Below are positions 17,630-25,913 of a DNA stretch of 64,000 nucleotides, piece after piece. Each line of letters starts with the position of its first letter. Position 1 is the stretch's first letter. A program made the translations under genes and the position numbers. This stretch comes from Pseudomonas cedrina subsp. cedrina (GTDB lineage: Bacteria > Pseudomonadota > Gammaproteobacteria > Pseudomonadales > Pseudomonadaceae), in assembly GCF_001983175.1 (NCBI RefSeq), contig NZ_MNPW01000010.1, forward strand, positions 202,723 through 266,722. Direction: 5' to 3'. Below the pieces are notes generated by a model that saw only the letters and a list, made by a program, of their open reading frames with translations, had not been told where the DNA came from and searched no databases.

Positions 17630-18199
17630 TTAGAAATGCCGTTCGCGCCCGGCAAACAGGTCGCGTAAATTGCCGCGGTGGCGCCATACGATCAGCAGTG
17701 TCAGCACGCTCATCGGCAGCAGCGCCGCCGGTTCTTGCCAGGCCAGCAGCGGCAGGGTGAGCGGGGTCGCGATCAAGGCGGCGAGTGAGCTGGTGCGGGT
17801 CAGGTAGAACGTCAGTAGCCAGGCGAGCACGGCCAGCAAGGCCGCTGGGGGGTAGATCCCCAGCAACATGCCGGCTGCCGTGGCGACGCCTTTGCCGCCG
17901 CGAAAACGGAAGTACAGTGGGAACAGGTGGCCGAGGACGGCGCACACGCCGATCCAGGCCTGTTGTTGCAGGGTAAGACCGGCGAGGCTGGCGATCATGA
18001 CGGGCAACAAGCCTTTGCATACGTCGCCCAGCAGCGTGAGTACGGCGAGTTTCCTGCCGGCCAGGCGCAACATATTGGTGGCGCCGGCATTGCCTGAGCC
18101 ACTCATTCGCGGGTCGGGATTTCCCGTCAGGCGGCTGAGCAAAATGGCGAAGGACAGCGAGCCGAGCAGGTAGGCGAAAGTCGCCAGTGACCAAAACAT
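17630..18199 (-). CDS. plsY: PlsY, glycerol-3-phosphate acyltransferase
   Basis: Integral membrane protein of 189 residues with about five to six hydrophobic helices. Family motifs are visible: SGNAGATNMLR (conserved SGNxGxTN, near 33-43) and FRGGKGVATAAG (near 98-109). PlsY transfers acyl from acyl-phosphate to glycerol-3-phosphate, the first step of phospholipid synthesis. It is divergent from folB with a 74-nt gap. Confidence 0.96.
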   Translation of the reverse strand: MFWSLATFAYLLGSLSFAILLSRLTGNPDPRMSGSGNAGATNMLRLAGRKLAVLTLLGDVCKGLLPVMIASLAGLTLQQQAWIGVCAVLGHLFPLYFRFRGGKGVATAAGMLLGIYPPAALLAVLAWLLTFYLTRTSSLAALIATPLTLPLLAWQEPAALLPMSVLTLLIVWRHRGNLRDLFAGRERHF

Positions 18200-18273
18200 G
18201 CTAACTATTCCGGGCGAGGACGCCCTGATTCTAACGGGGCATCGCGCCCTTGTCGTGCTGCGGAGAAGAGTGC

Positions 18274-18627
18274 TTGGACAGAGTGTTTATCGAAGGCCTG
18301 GAAGTCGACACCGTGATCGGGGCCTACGACTGGGAGCGCGGAATCCGCCAATGCCTGCGCCTGGACCTGAGCTTCGCCTGGGACAACCGCCCGGCCGCCG
18401 CGGGTGACGACCTGACCCTGGCGCTGGATTACGCCAGCGTGTCCGCCCGCATCCAGGCTTTTGCCGAGCAGGCCCAGTACCAGCTGGTCGAAACGTTTGC
18501 CGAGCGCCTGGCCGAAGTACTGATGAGTGAATTCCGGATTCCCTGGCTGCACCTCAAGTTGACCAAGCCAGGTGCCGTGCCGGCTGCCAAGGGCGTGGGC
18601 GTGGAGATCGAGCGCGGATGTCGCTAA
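18274..18627 (+). CDS. folB: FolB, dihydroneopterin aldolase
   Basis: Aldolase of 117 residues in folate synthesis, splitting 7,8-dihydroneopterin into 6-hydroxymethyl-dihydropterin and glycolaldehyde. It starts DRVFIEGLEVDTVIGAYDWE, the standard FolB N terminus. I place the start at the TTG at 18274, with GGAG 8 nt upstream, giving the usual length; an earlier TTG at 18250 would add eight unrelated residues. Its end overlaps folK by 10 nt, so the two are coupled and the product is passed directly to the next enzyme of the pathway. Confidence 0.93.
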   Translation: MDRVFIEGLEVDTVIGAYDWERGIRQCLRLDLSFAWDNRPAAAGDDLTLALDYASVSARIQAFAEQAQYQLVETFAERLAEVLMSEFRIPWLHLKLTKPGAVPAAKGVGVEIERGCR

Positions 18628-19136
18628 CTCAGGTTTACCTTGGCCTAGGCAGCAATATCGAGCGCGAGTCGCATCTGCGCGCCGGCCTTGATGCGCTGGC
18701 AGGTTTCTTGACCGATGTGCGTTGCTCGCCGGTGTTCGAAAGCCAGCCGGTGGGCATCAAGAGCGGGCCGTTCTTCAACCTGGTGGTGTCGGCTTACACC
18801 GACCTGTCCTTGATGGAACTGGATCGCCGGTTGAAATTCATCGAGGCCGATAACGGCCGCTATGCGCCAGACCGCAAGGGCCTGCCGCTGGATATCGATG
18901 TGTTGTTGTATGGCGATCTGGTGGGCAACTTCGATGGCTTGATCCTGCCGCGTGCAGAAATCCTCAAGAACGCCTTTGTGCTGTGGCCACTGTCGTTGAT
19001 GGCGCCTGAGCGTGTGCATCCTGAAGCGGGCAAGACCCTGGCTGAGCTGTGGCGCGATGCGCAGATTGACCAGGTGCTGGCGCCTGTCGGTTTCGAATGG
19101 CAGGGCCAGCAACTGACGCCGGATGCGCTCCTATAG
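18618..19136 (+). CDS. folK: FolK, hydroxymethyl-dihydropterin pyrophosphokinase
   Basis: Enzyme of 172 residues that transfers pyrophosphate from ATP to 6-hydroxymethyl-dihydropterin. Motifs: VYLGLGSNIERE at the N terminus, the PVGIKSGPFFNLVV strand, and the metal/ATP site RKGLPLDIDVLLYGD (DxD). It overlaps folB at its 5' end and overlaps the convergent cca by 6 nt at its 3' end (abutting TAG stops at 19131-19136). Confidence 0.96.
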   Translation: MSLTQVYLGLGSNIERESHLRAGLDALAGFLTDVRCSPVFESQPVGIKSGPFFNLVVSAYTDLSLMELDRRLKFIEADNGRYAPDRKGLPLDIDVLLYGDLVGNFDGLILPRAEILKNAFVLWPLSLMAPERVHPEAGKTLAELWRDAQIDQVLAPVGFEWQGQQLTPDALL

Positions 19137-20360
19137 GGACTGCCGTTCCTTGTAGGCCTTCAACGCCTTATGCCGTTCGCGCTTGAGTGCCTCCCCCAAT
19201 TCGGGGCCTTTGAAGCCTTTCTCCAGCAGCGGCGCAACGGCGACTTCGCGCGCCGCCTTCGCCGCCCCGCGTAAATAATCCGCCTGTGGATAACTTCTTT
19301 GTTCCAGGCCCTTGCGGCCTCGGGCATCCATCTCGCAGGCGACGACAAACTCTTCAAAGCGCTGCGGCCGGCGGTAAACGTCGAAACTCTGCAGCAGCTC
19401 CAGCAACGTCGAAGCTTTCAGCTCCAGAGCACGGTGGCCGTGGGTGTGATACTGGCCCACCAGCAGCGCCAATTCCTGGCAGTCCTTGGGTACCTTGAAG
19501 CGCTCGCTGACGGCCTTGATCAGCTTCAAGCCCCGATGTTCATGGGCAATGTGCTGCGGCAACTTATCCACAGGTGTCGTGCCTTTGCCCAAGTCGTGAA
19601 GCAGGCAGGCCCAGCGCACGGTCAGTGGTTGCTGATGCAAGGCCGCTTGTTCCAGCACGCTCAAGGTGTGTATGCCGGTATCGATTTCAGGGTGGTGGGC
19701 TTCGGGTTGTGGCACACCGAACAGCGCATCGACCTCGGGCATCAAGGTTGCCAGCGCAGTACAGTCGCGCAGCACTTGGATAAAGACCTGGGGCTGGTCT
19801 TCCATCAGTGCCCGGGAGATTTCTTTCCAACTGCGCTCCGGCGTCAGGGCTTGCAGTTCGCCGGACGCGCTGAGCTGACGCATCAGTGCGAGTGTTTCCG
19901 GCGCGACGGTAAAACCCAGGTGAGCGTACCGCGCGGCAAAGCGCGCAACGCGCAGAACTCGCAAGGGATCCTCGGCGAATGCCGGGGAAACATGCCGCAG
20001 AATGCGTGACTTAAGATCGCGCTGGCCGTGATAAGGATCGGTCAGGTTGCCGTCATCGTCTTGCGCCATGGCATTGATGGTCAGGTCGCGACGGATCAGG
20101 TCTTCTTCCAGCGTGACCTCGGGGCTGGCGTGAAACACAAAGCCGCCATAACCCCGGCCGCTCTTGCGTTCCGTGCGGGCCAGTGCGTATTCATCGCCGT
20201 TTTTCGGGTCGAGGAACACCGGGAAGTCAGCGCCAACCGGCTTGTAACCCTTGGCCAGCATCTCTTCGGCAGTTGCGCCCACGACAACGCGGTCGATATC
20301 GGTGACCGGGATGCCCAAGAGACGGTCCCGTACCGCACCGCCGACTTTGTAGATTTTCAT
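19131..20360 (-). CDS. cca: Cca, tRNA nucleotidyltransferase with HD domain
   Basis: Multifunctional CCA-adding enzyme of 409 residues. The nucleotidyltransferase motif GGAVRDRLLG at 7-16 is followed by the catalytic DxD at D21/D23. The neck and body helices follow, and the C-terminal HD phosphohydrolase domain shows LLHDLGKGTT. It builds or repairs the CCA end of tRNAs. The Shine-Dalgarno GGAGG lies inside the 3' arm of a long hairpin (20368-20413), which may limit or regulate its translation. Confidence 0.97.
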   Translation of the reverse strand: MKIYKVGGAVRDRLLGIPVTDIDRVVVGATAEEMLAKGYKPVGADFPVFLDPKNGDEYALARTERKSGRGYGGFVFHASPEVTLEEDLIRRDLTINAMAQDDDGNLTDPYHGQRDLKSRILRHVSPAFAEDPLRVLRVARFAARYAHLGFTVAPETLALMRQLSASGELQALTPERSWKEISRALMEDQPQVFIQVLRDCTALATLMPEVDALFGVPQPEAHHPEIDTGIHTLSVLEQAALHQQPLTVRWACLLHDLGKGTTPVDKLPQHIAHEHRGLKLIKAVSERFKVPKDCQELALLVGQYHTHGHRALELKASTLLELLQSFDVYRRPQRFEEFVVACEMDARGRKGLEQRSYPQADYLRGAAKAAREVAVAPLLEKGFKGPELGEALKRERHKALKAYKERQSL

Positions 20361-20367
20361 GAAAAAG

Positions 20368-20413
20368 CCTCCATTAGCGCCACAGGATACCGTCTGTGCC
20401 TGGCTAATGGAGG
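20368..20413 (-). terminator. Long hairpin between spoVR and cca that contains the cca Shine-Dalgarno
   Basis: Arms CCTCCATTAGC and GCTAATGGAGG (11 bp, perfect) enclose a second stem CACAG/CTGTG. On the minus strand the structure ends GGAGGCTTTTTCATG, so the same 3' arm supplies the T-rich tail of a terminator for spoVR and the GGAGG ribosome site of cca. It works as a terminator if transcripts from spoVR arrive, and could mask the cca ribosome site on readthrough RNA. Confidence 0.75.
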
Positions 20414-20423
20414 GTTTGCCGTT

Positions 20424-21986
20424 TCAGAGATGGACGACGGCGAGGTCCAGGCGGCCGTAGTCGTCGTTATGATCGTTGCGCGGCGGTACGTGGTGGGTCT
20501 TCATCACTTGGTCGCCCTGCAGGGTTTCCAGGTGAATGTCGAAGCCCCACAGCCGATGCAGGTGCTTGAGCACTTCCTCGGTGGACTCGCCCAACGGTTT
20601 GCGGTCGTGCTGCTGGTGACGCAAGGTTAGCGAGCGATCGCCACGCACATCGATGCTGTAGATCTGCACGTTGGGCTCACGGTTGCCCAGGTTGTACTGC
20701 GCCGCCAGCGTTTCGCGGATGGTGCGGTAGCCAGGCTCATCGTGAATGGCCGGTACCACAAGGTCGTCCTTGAGGTCGTCGTCGAGGATGCTGAACAGCT
20801 TGAGGTCCCGAATCACCTGCGGTGACAGGTACTGCAGGATAAAGCTCTCATCCTTGAAGCTGCTCATGGCGAACTTGATGGTGGACAGCCAATCGCTGCC
20901 GGCGATTTCGGGGAACCAGCGGCGGTCTTCCTCGGTGGGGTGTTCGCACATGCGCCGAATATCGCGGTACATGGCGAAACCCAGCGCATACGGGTTGATG
21001 CCGTTGTAATAAGGGCTGTCGAAGCCGGGCTGGAATACCACGCTGGTGTGGGACGTGAGGAACTCCATCATGAAACCGTCGGTGACCAGGCCTTCGTCGT
21101 AAAGGTCGTTCATCAGCGTGTAGTGCCAGAACGTCGCCCAGCCTTCGTTCATCACCTGGGTCTGGCGCTGTGGATAAAAGTACTGGGCGATCTTGCGCAC
21201 GATACGCACGATTTCCCGTTGCCAGGGCTCGAGCAGCGGCGCGTGTTTTTCCAGGAAATATAGGATGTTTTCCTGAGGTTCGCTGGGGAAGCGCGCATTG
21301 TCCTTTTCATTGTTTTTGTCGGCGCGCTTGGGAATGGTGCGCCACAGATCGTTGATCTGCTTCTGCAGGTGCTCCTCGCGCTCCTTCTGGCGCAGGCGCT
21401 CTTCTTCGGCGGAAATCGGGTACGGGCGTTTGTAGCGGTCCACGCCGTAGTTCATGAGCGCATGGCACGAGTCGAGCAGGTCTTCCACCGCATCGATGCC
21501 GTGGCGTTCCTCGCACTGCATGATGTACTGCTTGGCGAACACCAGATAGTCGATGATCGAACTGGCATCGGTCCATGTGCGGAACAGGTAGTTGCCCTTG
21601 AAGAAGCTGTTGTGCCCATAGCAGGCGTGAGCCACCACCAGCGCCTGCATGCAGATGGTGTTTTCTTCCATCAGGTAGGCAATGCATGGGTCGGAGTTGA
21701 TCACGATCTCGTATGCCAGACCCATCTGGCCACGGGTGTAGGACTTCTCCGTGCTGAGGAAGTGTTTGCCATAGGACCAATGGTGATACCCCAGTGGCAT
21801 GCCGACGGAGGCGTACGCATCCATCATCTGCTCGGCGGTGATCACTTCGATCTGGTTGGGATAGGTGTCCAGGGCATAACCCGCCGCGATGCGGCTTATT
21901 TCCCGGTCATAGGCCTGGATCAGTTCAAAGGTCCACTCGGAACCTGTGGAAATCGGTTGGCGCTTATGCTCTTTTTTGGCGGTCAT
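20424..21986 (-). CDS. SpoVR family protein (YcgB)
   Basis: Protein of 520 residues of the SpoVR/YcgB family, the size of E. coli YcgB. Family stretches such as YPNQIEVITAEQMMDAY, GMPLGYHHWSYGK and MNEGWATFWHYTLMNDLYDEG are present; the HEW/H-type residues in the last one resemble a metal-binding site, but no reaction is established. In Bacillus the homologue acts in spore cortex formation; in proteobacteria it travels with PrkA and YeaH and responds to stationary phase and stress. It overlaps yeaH by 4 nt. Confidence 0.95.
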   Translation of the reverse strand: MTAKKEHKRQPISTGSEWTFELIQAYDREISRIAAGYALDTYPNQIEVITAEQMMDAYASVGMPLGYHHWSYGKHFLSTEKSYTRGQMGLAYEIVINSDPCIAYLMEENTICMQALVVAHACYGHNSFFKGNYLFRTWTDASSIIDYLVFAKQYIMQCEERHGIDAVEDLLDSCHALMNYGVDRYKRPYPISAEEERLRQKEREEHLQKQINDLWRTIPKRADKNNEKDNARFPSEPQENILYFLEKHAPLLEPWQREIVRIVRKIAQYFYPQRQTQVMNEGWATFWHYTLMNDLYDEGLVTDGFMMEFLTSHTSVVFQPGFDSPYYNGINPYALGFAMYRDIRRMCEHPTEEDRRWFPEIAGSDWLSTIKFAMSSFKDESFILQYLSPQVIRDLKLFSILDDDLKDDLVVPAIHDEPGYRTIRETLAAQYNLGNREPNVQIYSIDVRGDRSLTLRHQQHDRKPLGESTEEVLKHLHRLWGFDIHLETLQGDQVMKTHHVPPRNDHNDDYGRLDLAVVHL

Positions 21987-23254
21987 GTCACTAACCTGCG
22001 CTGGAAGAGTTCACGGAAGACCGGGTATATATCGCCGGCCGAGACCAGTTGCTGTTGGGCGAACGTATCGGTAAAGGCTTCGCCGATGCGCTCGTATTCG
22101 AACCACAGGGCCTGGTGCTCACGGGGGGTGATTTCAACGTACGTGTAGTACTGCACGAATGGCATGATCTGGTTGATCAGGATGTCGCGGCAGATGGGCG
22201 AGTCGTCATTCCAGTTGTCACCGTCCGATGCCTGGGCGGCGTAGATGTTCCATTCGTTGGCGGGGTAGCGCTCGGCCATGATCTCCTGCATCAGCTTCAG
22301 GGCGCTGGAGACGATGGTGCCACCCGTTTCCCGCGAGTAGAAGAATTCTTCTTCGTCCACTTCCCGGGCGCTGGTGTGATGGCGGATGAACACTACGTCG
22401 ATCTTGTCGTAGTTCCGCTTCAGGAACAGGTACAGCAGGATAAAGAAGCGCTTGGCGATATCCTTGGTGGCCTGGGTCATGGAGCCGGATACGTCCATCA
22501 GGCAGAACATCACCGCCTTGGAGCTGGGGTTGGGTTGCTTGACCAATAAGTTGTACTTCAAGTCGAAGGTATCAAGGAACGGCACGCGGTGAATACGCGC
22601 GCTGAGCTTCTCGATTTCAGCCTCGATTTGCTGGATATCGCCGAAATTGTCCGGCTCTTCGCGCTTCAAGCGCGCCAGCTCTTCCTTGGCTTCCTTCAGT
22701 TTGGCGCGACTGCTGCCCGACAAGGCAATGCGCCGGGCGTGGGCTGAGCGCAGTGTGCGGATGATATTGATGCGGGACGGGTTGCCTTCGTTGCTGATCC
22801 CGGCGCGCACGGTCTTGAATGTGTCGGTGCCTGTCAGGTGGCGCTTGACCAGGTTGGGCAGCTCCAGGTCCTCGAACATGAACTCGAGAAATTCCTCCTG
22901 GGTGATCTGGAACACGAACTCGTCCATGCCTTCGCCGGAGTTGCCCGCCTTGCCTGGGCCCTTGCCGCCGCCACCGCCTTGGGGACGCTGGATGTGCTCA
23001 CCGGTGGTGAATTCCTTGTTACCCGGATGCACGACGGTCTGCTTGCCGCCCCGGCCGTGGTGCAGCACCGGTTCGTCGATGTCCCGTCCGGGAATGCTGA
23101 TTTGTTCGCCATGCTCCATGTCAGTGATGGAGCGGCGGCTGACGGCCTCTTCGACGGCCTTTTTGATGTGGCCACGGTAACGCCGCAGGAAACGCTGGCG
23201 GTTTACCGTGCTTTTGTTCTTGCCATTGAGGCGACGGTCGATCACATAGCTCAT
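21983..23254 (-). CDS. yeaH: YeaH/DUF444 family protein with vWA-like domain
   Basis: Protein of 423 residues (E. coli YeaH 427). It has a basic N terminus, a Gly-rich linker around residue 90 and a C-terminal von Willebrand A-like domain with a MIDAS-type motif MDVSGSMTQATKD. YeaH works with the PrkA kinase in a stress and starvation response, mechanism unknown. I start at the ATG at 23254, which has GGAGGG 6 nt upstream, not at an earlier in-frame start. It is the middle gene of prkA-yeaH-spoVR. Confidence 0.94.
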   Translation of the reverse strand: MSYVIDRRLNGKNKSTVNRQRFLRRYRGHIKKAVEEAVSRRSITDMEHGEQISIPGRDIDEPVLHHGRGGKQTVVHPGNKEFTTGEHIQRPQGGGGGKGPGKAGNSGEGMDEFVFQITQEEFLEFMFEDLELPNLVKRHLTGTDTFKTVRAGISNEGNPSRINIIRTLRSAHARRIALSGSSRAKLKEAKEELARLKREEPDNFGDIQQIEAEIEKLSARIHRVPFLDTFDLKYNLLVKQPNPSSKAVMFCLMDVSGSMTQATKDIAKRFFILLYLFLKRNYDKIDVVFIRHHTSAREVDEEEFFYSRETGGTIVSSALKLMQEIMAERYPANEWNIYAAQASDGDNWNDDSPICRDILINQIMPFVQYYTYVEITPREHQALWFEYERIGEAFTDTFAQQQLVSAGDIYPVFRELFQRRLVT

Positions 23255-23280
23255 GGGGAGCCCTCCGGGCAGCTTCACGT

Positions 23281-23310
23281 TACAAGCTTCAAGCCGCGAG
23301 CTGGAAGCTT
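23281..23310. repeat. Inverted repeat of the AAGCTTC type
   Basis: AAGCTTC (23284-23290) and GAAGCTT (23304-23310) flank a short spacer rich in AAGC/GAGC units. Such AAGCTTCAAGC-rich intergenic segments are common in Pseudomonas. It lies between prkA and yeaH, next to a stronger hairpin. Confidence 0.55.
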
Positions 23311-23325
23311 AGAGACAAGCGGTCG

Positions 23326-23350
23326 GCTGCCAGGCCATTGGCCCGGCAGC
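23326..23350 (-). terminator. Strong hairpin between prkA and yeaH
   Basis: GCTGCC-x-GGCC-ATT-GGCC-x-GGCAGC forms a long stem with one mismatch, 17 nt after the prkA stop on the minus strand. There is no U-run, so I read it as an RNA processing or stability element, or an attenuator that lowers yeaH-spoVR relative to prkA, not as a full terminator. Confidence 0.6.
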
Positions 23351-23367
23351 GTATGCCTGTCGCTGCC

Positions 23368-25290
23368 TTACTGCGATTTACGAACCCGCAGATACCACTC
23401 GGAGAGCAGCCGAACCTGTTTGTCGGTATAGCCGCGCTCGACCATTCGTGTGACGAAGTCGTTGTGCTTTTGCTGGTCCTCCTTGCTGGCCTTGGCATTG
23501 AAGCTGATGACCGGCAGCAGATCCTCGGTGTTGGAGAACATTTTCTTCTCGATAACCACCCGCAGCTTCTCGTAGCTGAGCCAGGTCGGGTTCTTGCCGT
23601 TGTTGTTCGCTCGTGCGCGCAGCACGAAGTTGACGATTTCGTTGCGGAAATCCTTCGGGTTGCTGATGCCGGCCGGTTTCTCGATTTTTTCCAGTTCCTC
23701 GTTGAGGGCCACGCGGTTGAGGATCTCGCCGGTTTCCGGGTCGCGGTATTCCTGGTCCTGGATCCAGAAGTCGGCGTACAGCACGTAGCGGTCGAAGATG
23801 TTCTGGCCGTACTCGCTGTAGGATTCCAGGTACGCGGTCTGGATTTCCTTGCCGATGAAATCGATGTAGCGCGGGGCCAGGTACTCCTTGAGGAAGCGCA
23901 GGTAGCGTTCGCGGGTTTCCGCCTGGAATTGCTCCTGTTCGATCTGCTGTTCCAGCACATAGAGCAGGTGCACGGGGTTGGCGGCGATCTCGTGAGGGTC
24001 GAAGTTGAAGACCTTGGACAGGATCTTGAACGCAAAGCGCGTCGACAGGCCGTTCATACCCTCATCCACGCCGGCGGTGTCGCGGTATTCCTGGATCGAC
24101 TTGGCCTTGGGGTCGGTGTCCTTGAGGTTTTCGCCGTCGTACACGCGCATCTTCGAATAGATATTCGAGTTCTCCGGCTCCTTGAGGCGCGACAGTACGG
24201 TGAACTGAGCAAGCATTTTCAAGGTGTCGGGCGCGCAATGGGCCTTGGCCAGGGAGCTGTTGAACAGCAGCTTGTCGTAGATCTTGATTTCATCGCTGAC
24301 CCGCAGGCAGTACGGCACCTTGACGATGTAGATGCGGTCGATGAAGGCTTCGTTGTTCTTGTTGTTGCGGAAGGTGTGCCATTCCGATTCGTTGGAGTGC
24401 GCCAGCAGGATCCCGGTGAACGGAATCGCGCCCAGGCCTTCGGTACTGTTGTAGTTGCCTTCCTGGGTGGCGGTGAGCAGTGGATGCAGCACCTTGATCG
24501 GCGCCTTGAACATCTCCACGAATTCCATCAGGCCCTGGTTGGCCCGGCACAGCGCACCCGAGTAGCTGTAGGCATCGGCGTCGTTCTGCGGGAATTCCTC
24601 GAGTTTGCGAATATCGACCTTGCCCACCAGCGCCGAGATGTCCTGGTTGTTCTCGTCGCCCGGTTCGGTCTTGGCCACGCCGATCTGGTTGAGGATGGAT
24701 GGGTAGAGTTTCACCACGCGGAACTGGCTGATGTCACCGCCGAACTCGGCCAGGCGCTTGGTGGCCCAGGGCGACATGATGGTGTTGAGGTAGCGCCGCG
24801 GAATGCCGAAGTCTTCTTCGAGAATCGCGCCATCTTCCGTGGCGTTGAACAGGCCCAGGGGCGACTCGAACACCGGCGAGCCCTTGATCGCGTAGAAGGG
24901 CACCTTTTCGATCAGTTGCTTGAGTTTTTCGGCCAGGGACGACTTGCCGCCGCCGACGGGGCCGAGCAGGTAAAGGATCTGTTTCTTCTCTTCCAGGCCT
25001 TGGGCGGCATGGCGGAAGTAGGAGACGATCTGGTCAATGCATTCCTCCATCCCATGGAAGTCTTCAAAGGCCGGATAGCGACGGATCACTTTGTTGGAAA
25101 ATATCCGCGACAGGCGCGAATTGTTCGAGGTGTCTACCAGCTCCGGCTCGCCAATCGCCAATAGCAGGCGTTCGGCGGCAGACGCGTAGGTGCTGCGGTC
25201 CTGCTTGCATAGCTCAAGGTACTCTTGAAGCGTGAGTTCCTCCTGCTGTGTGGACGCGAAGCGTTGTTGGAAGTGGCTAAAGATACTCAT
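23368..25290 (-). CDS. prkA: PrkA-type serine protein kinase (YeaG)
   Basis: Protein of 640 residues (E. coli YeaG 644). The N-terminal PrkA AAA domain has a Walker A GPVGGGKSSLAEKL near residue 110, and the C-terminal kinase-like domain follows. Homologues autophosphorylate and phosphorylate other proteins under nitrogen or carbon starvation. The start at 25290 follows a GAGGTGA ribosome site and gives the standard MSIFSHFQQRF beginning. The 284-nt upstream region contains a perfect short palindrome GCCGGT-GT-ACCGGC at 25417-25430; no canonical sigma-54 site with proper spacing was found. Confidence 0.95.
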   Translation of the reverse strand: MSIFSHFQQRFASTQQEELTLQEYLELCKQDRSTYASAAERLLLAIGEPELVDTSNNSRLSRIFSNKVIRRYPAFEDFHGMEECIDQIVSYFRHAAQGLEEKKQILYLLGPVGGGKSSLAEKLKQLIEKVPFYAIKGSPVFESPLGLFNATEDGAILEEDFGIPRRYLNTIMSPWATKRLAEFGGDISQFRVVKLYPSILNQIGVAKTEPGDENNQDISALVGKVDIRKLEEFPQNDADAYSYSGALCRANQGLMEFVEMFKAPIKVLHPLLTATQEGNYNSTEGLGAIPFTGILLAHSNESEWHTFRNNKNNEAFIDRIYIVKVPYCLRVSDEIKIYDKLLFNSSLAKAHCAPDTLKMLAQFTVLSRLKEPENSNIYSKMRVYDGENLKDTDPKAKSIQEYRDTAGVDEGMNGLSTRFAFKILSKVFNFDPHEIAANPVHLLYVLEQQIEQEQFQAETRERYLRFLKEYLAPRYIDFIGKEIQTAYLESYSEYGQNIFDRYVLYADFWIQDQEYRDPETGEILNRVALNEELEKIEKPAGISNPKDFRNEIVNFVLRARANNNGKNPTWLSYEKLRVVIEKKMFSNTEDLLPVISFNAKASKEDQQKHNDFVTRMVERGYTDKQVRLLSEWYLRVRKSQ

Positions 25291-25416
25291 GACGTCGTCA
25301 CCTCGCTCGATACGTGGAGCCGACGCCGGGTCAATCAGTCGATGCTGGCAGACATTGACGCACGCCAATGGCTGTTTTCCCCCCAAACACCCTGAAACGC
25401 TACCGATGACCCGCGC

Positions 25417-25430
25417 GCCGGTGTACCGGC
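25417..25430. promoter_or_regulatory. Perfect palindrome upstream of prkA
   Basis: GCCGGT-GT-ACCGGC lies 127 nt before the prkA start. Symmetry suggests a dimeric regulator site, but it is short and GC-rich, so chance is possible. Confidence 0.3.
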
Positions 25431-25574
25431 TCTCCCCTGATTCGGATGGCCTGCGCTTAAGGATAGTTCGGAATCGGAGAGGTCAAGGCGCGATGCGCAA
25501 TTAGTTTGGCCGCGCCGTTCGTCAGAATCGGCGCGAGCCCAAGCGTCACGCGGGGTAGCGGGGTGTGAAAAAAA

Positions 25575-25904
25575 TTATTGCGAATTGTCGGAAGAAATTT
25601 CCGCAGGATAGGTCGTACGCCACAGCTCAAAGCCACCGTCCAGGCTATAGACGTCAGAGAAGCCCTGGCTGATCAGATAAGCCGCAGCGCTTTGGCTGGA
25701 ATTACCGTGATAGCACGCCACGATCACTGGCGCATCGAGGTCGGCGGCGCGGATGAAGTCGGCAATGTTGACGTTGTCCAGATGCCGGGCGCCGGTGATA
25801 TGGGCCGCTGCGTATGTCGGCTGGTCGCGGATGTCGACCACCACGGCGCCTTGCTCGCGCAGTGCCTGGGCTTGTTCTGGGGGGATACGTTTGAATTCGC
25901 TCAT
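25575..25904 (-). CDS. glpE: GlpE, single-domain thiosulfate sulfurtransferase
   Basis: Rhodanese of 109 residues, the exact size class of GlpE. The active-site loop is CYHGNSSQSAA, with the nucleophilic Cys at about residue 65. It transfers sulfane sulfur from thiosulfate to cyanide or thioredoxin in the cytoplasm. An AGGAG ribosome site precedes the ATG. It follows apaH by 9 nt and probably ends the apaG-apaH-glpE unit. Confidence 0.95.
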   Translation of the reverse strand: MSEFKRIPPEQAQALREQGAVVVDIRDQPTYAAAHITGARHLDNVNIADFIRAADLDAPVIVACYHGNSSQSAAAYLISQGFSDVYSLDGGFELWRTTYPAEISSDNSQ

Positions 25905-25913
25905 GGCGGGCTC

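Noticed and set aside
25480..25520. Sigma-54 promoter upstream of prkA (GGCCAAACTAATTGC on minus)
   Set aside because: GG and GC are 11 nt apart, not the required 10, and the -24 element is poor.
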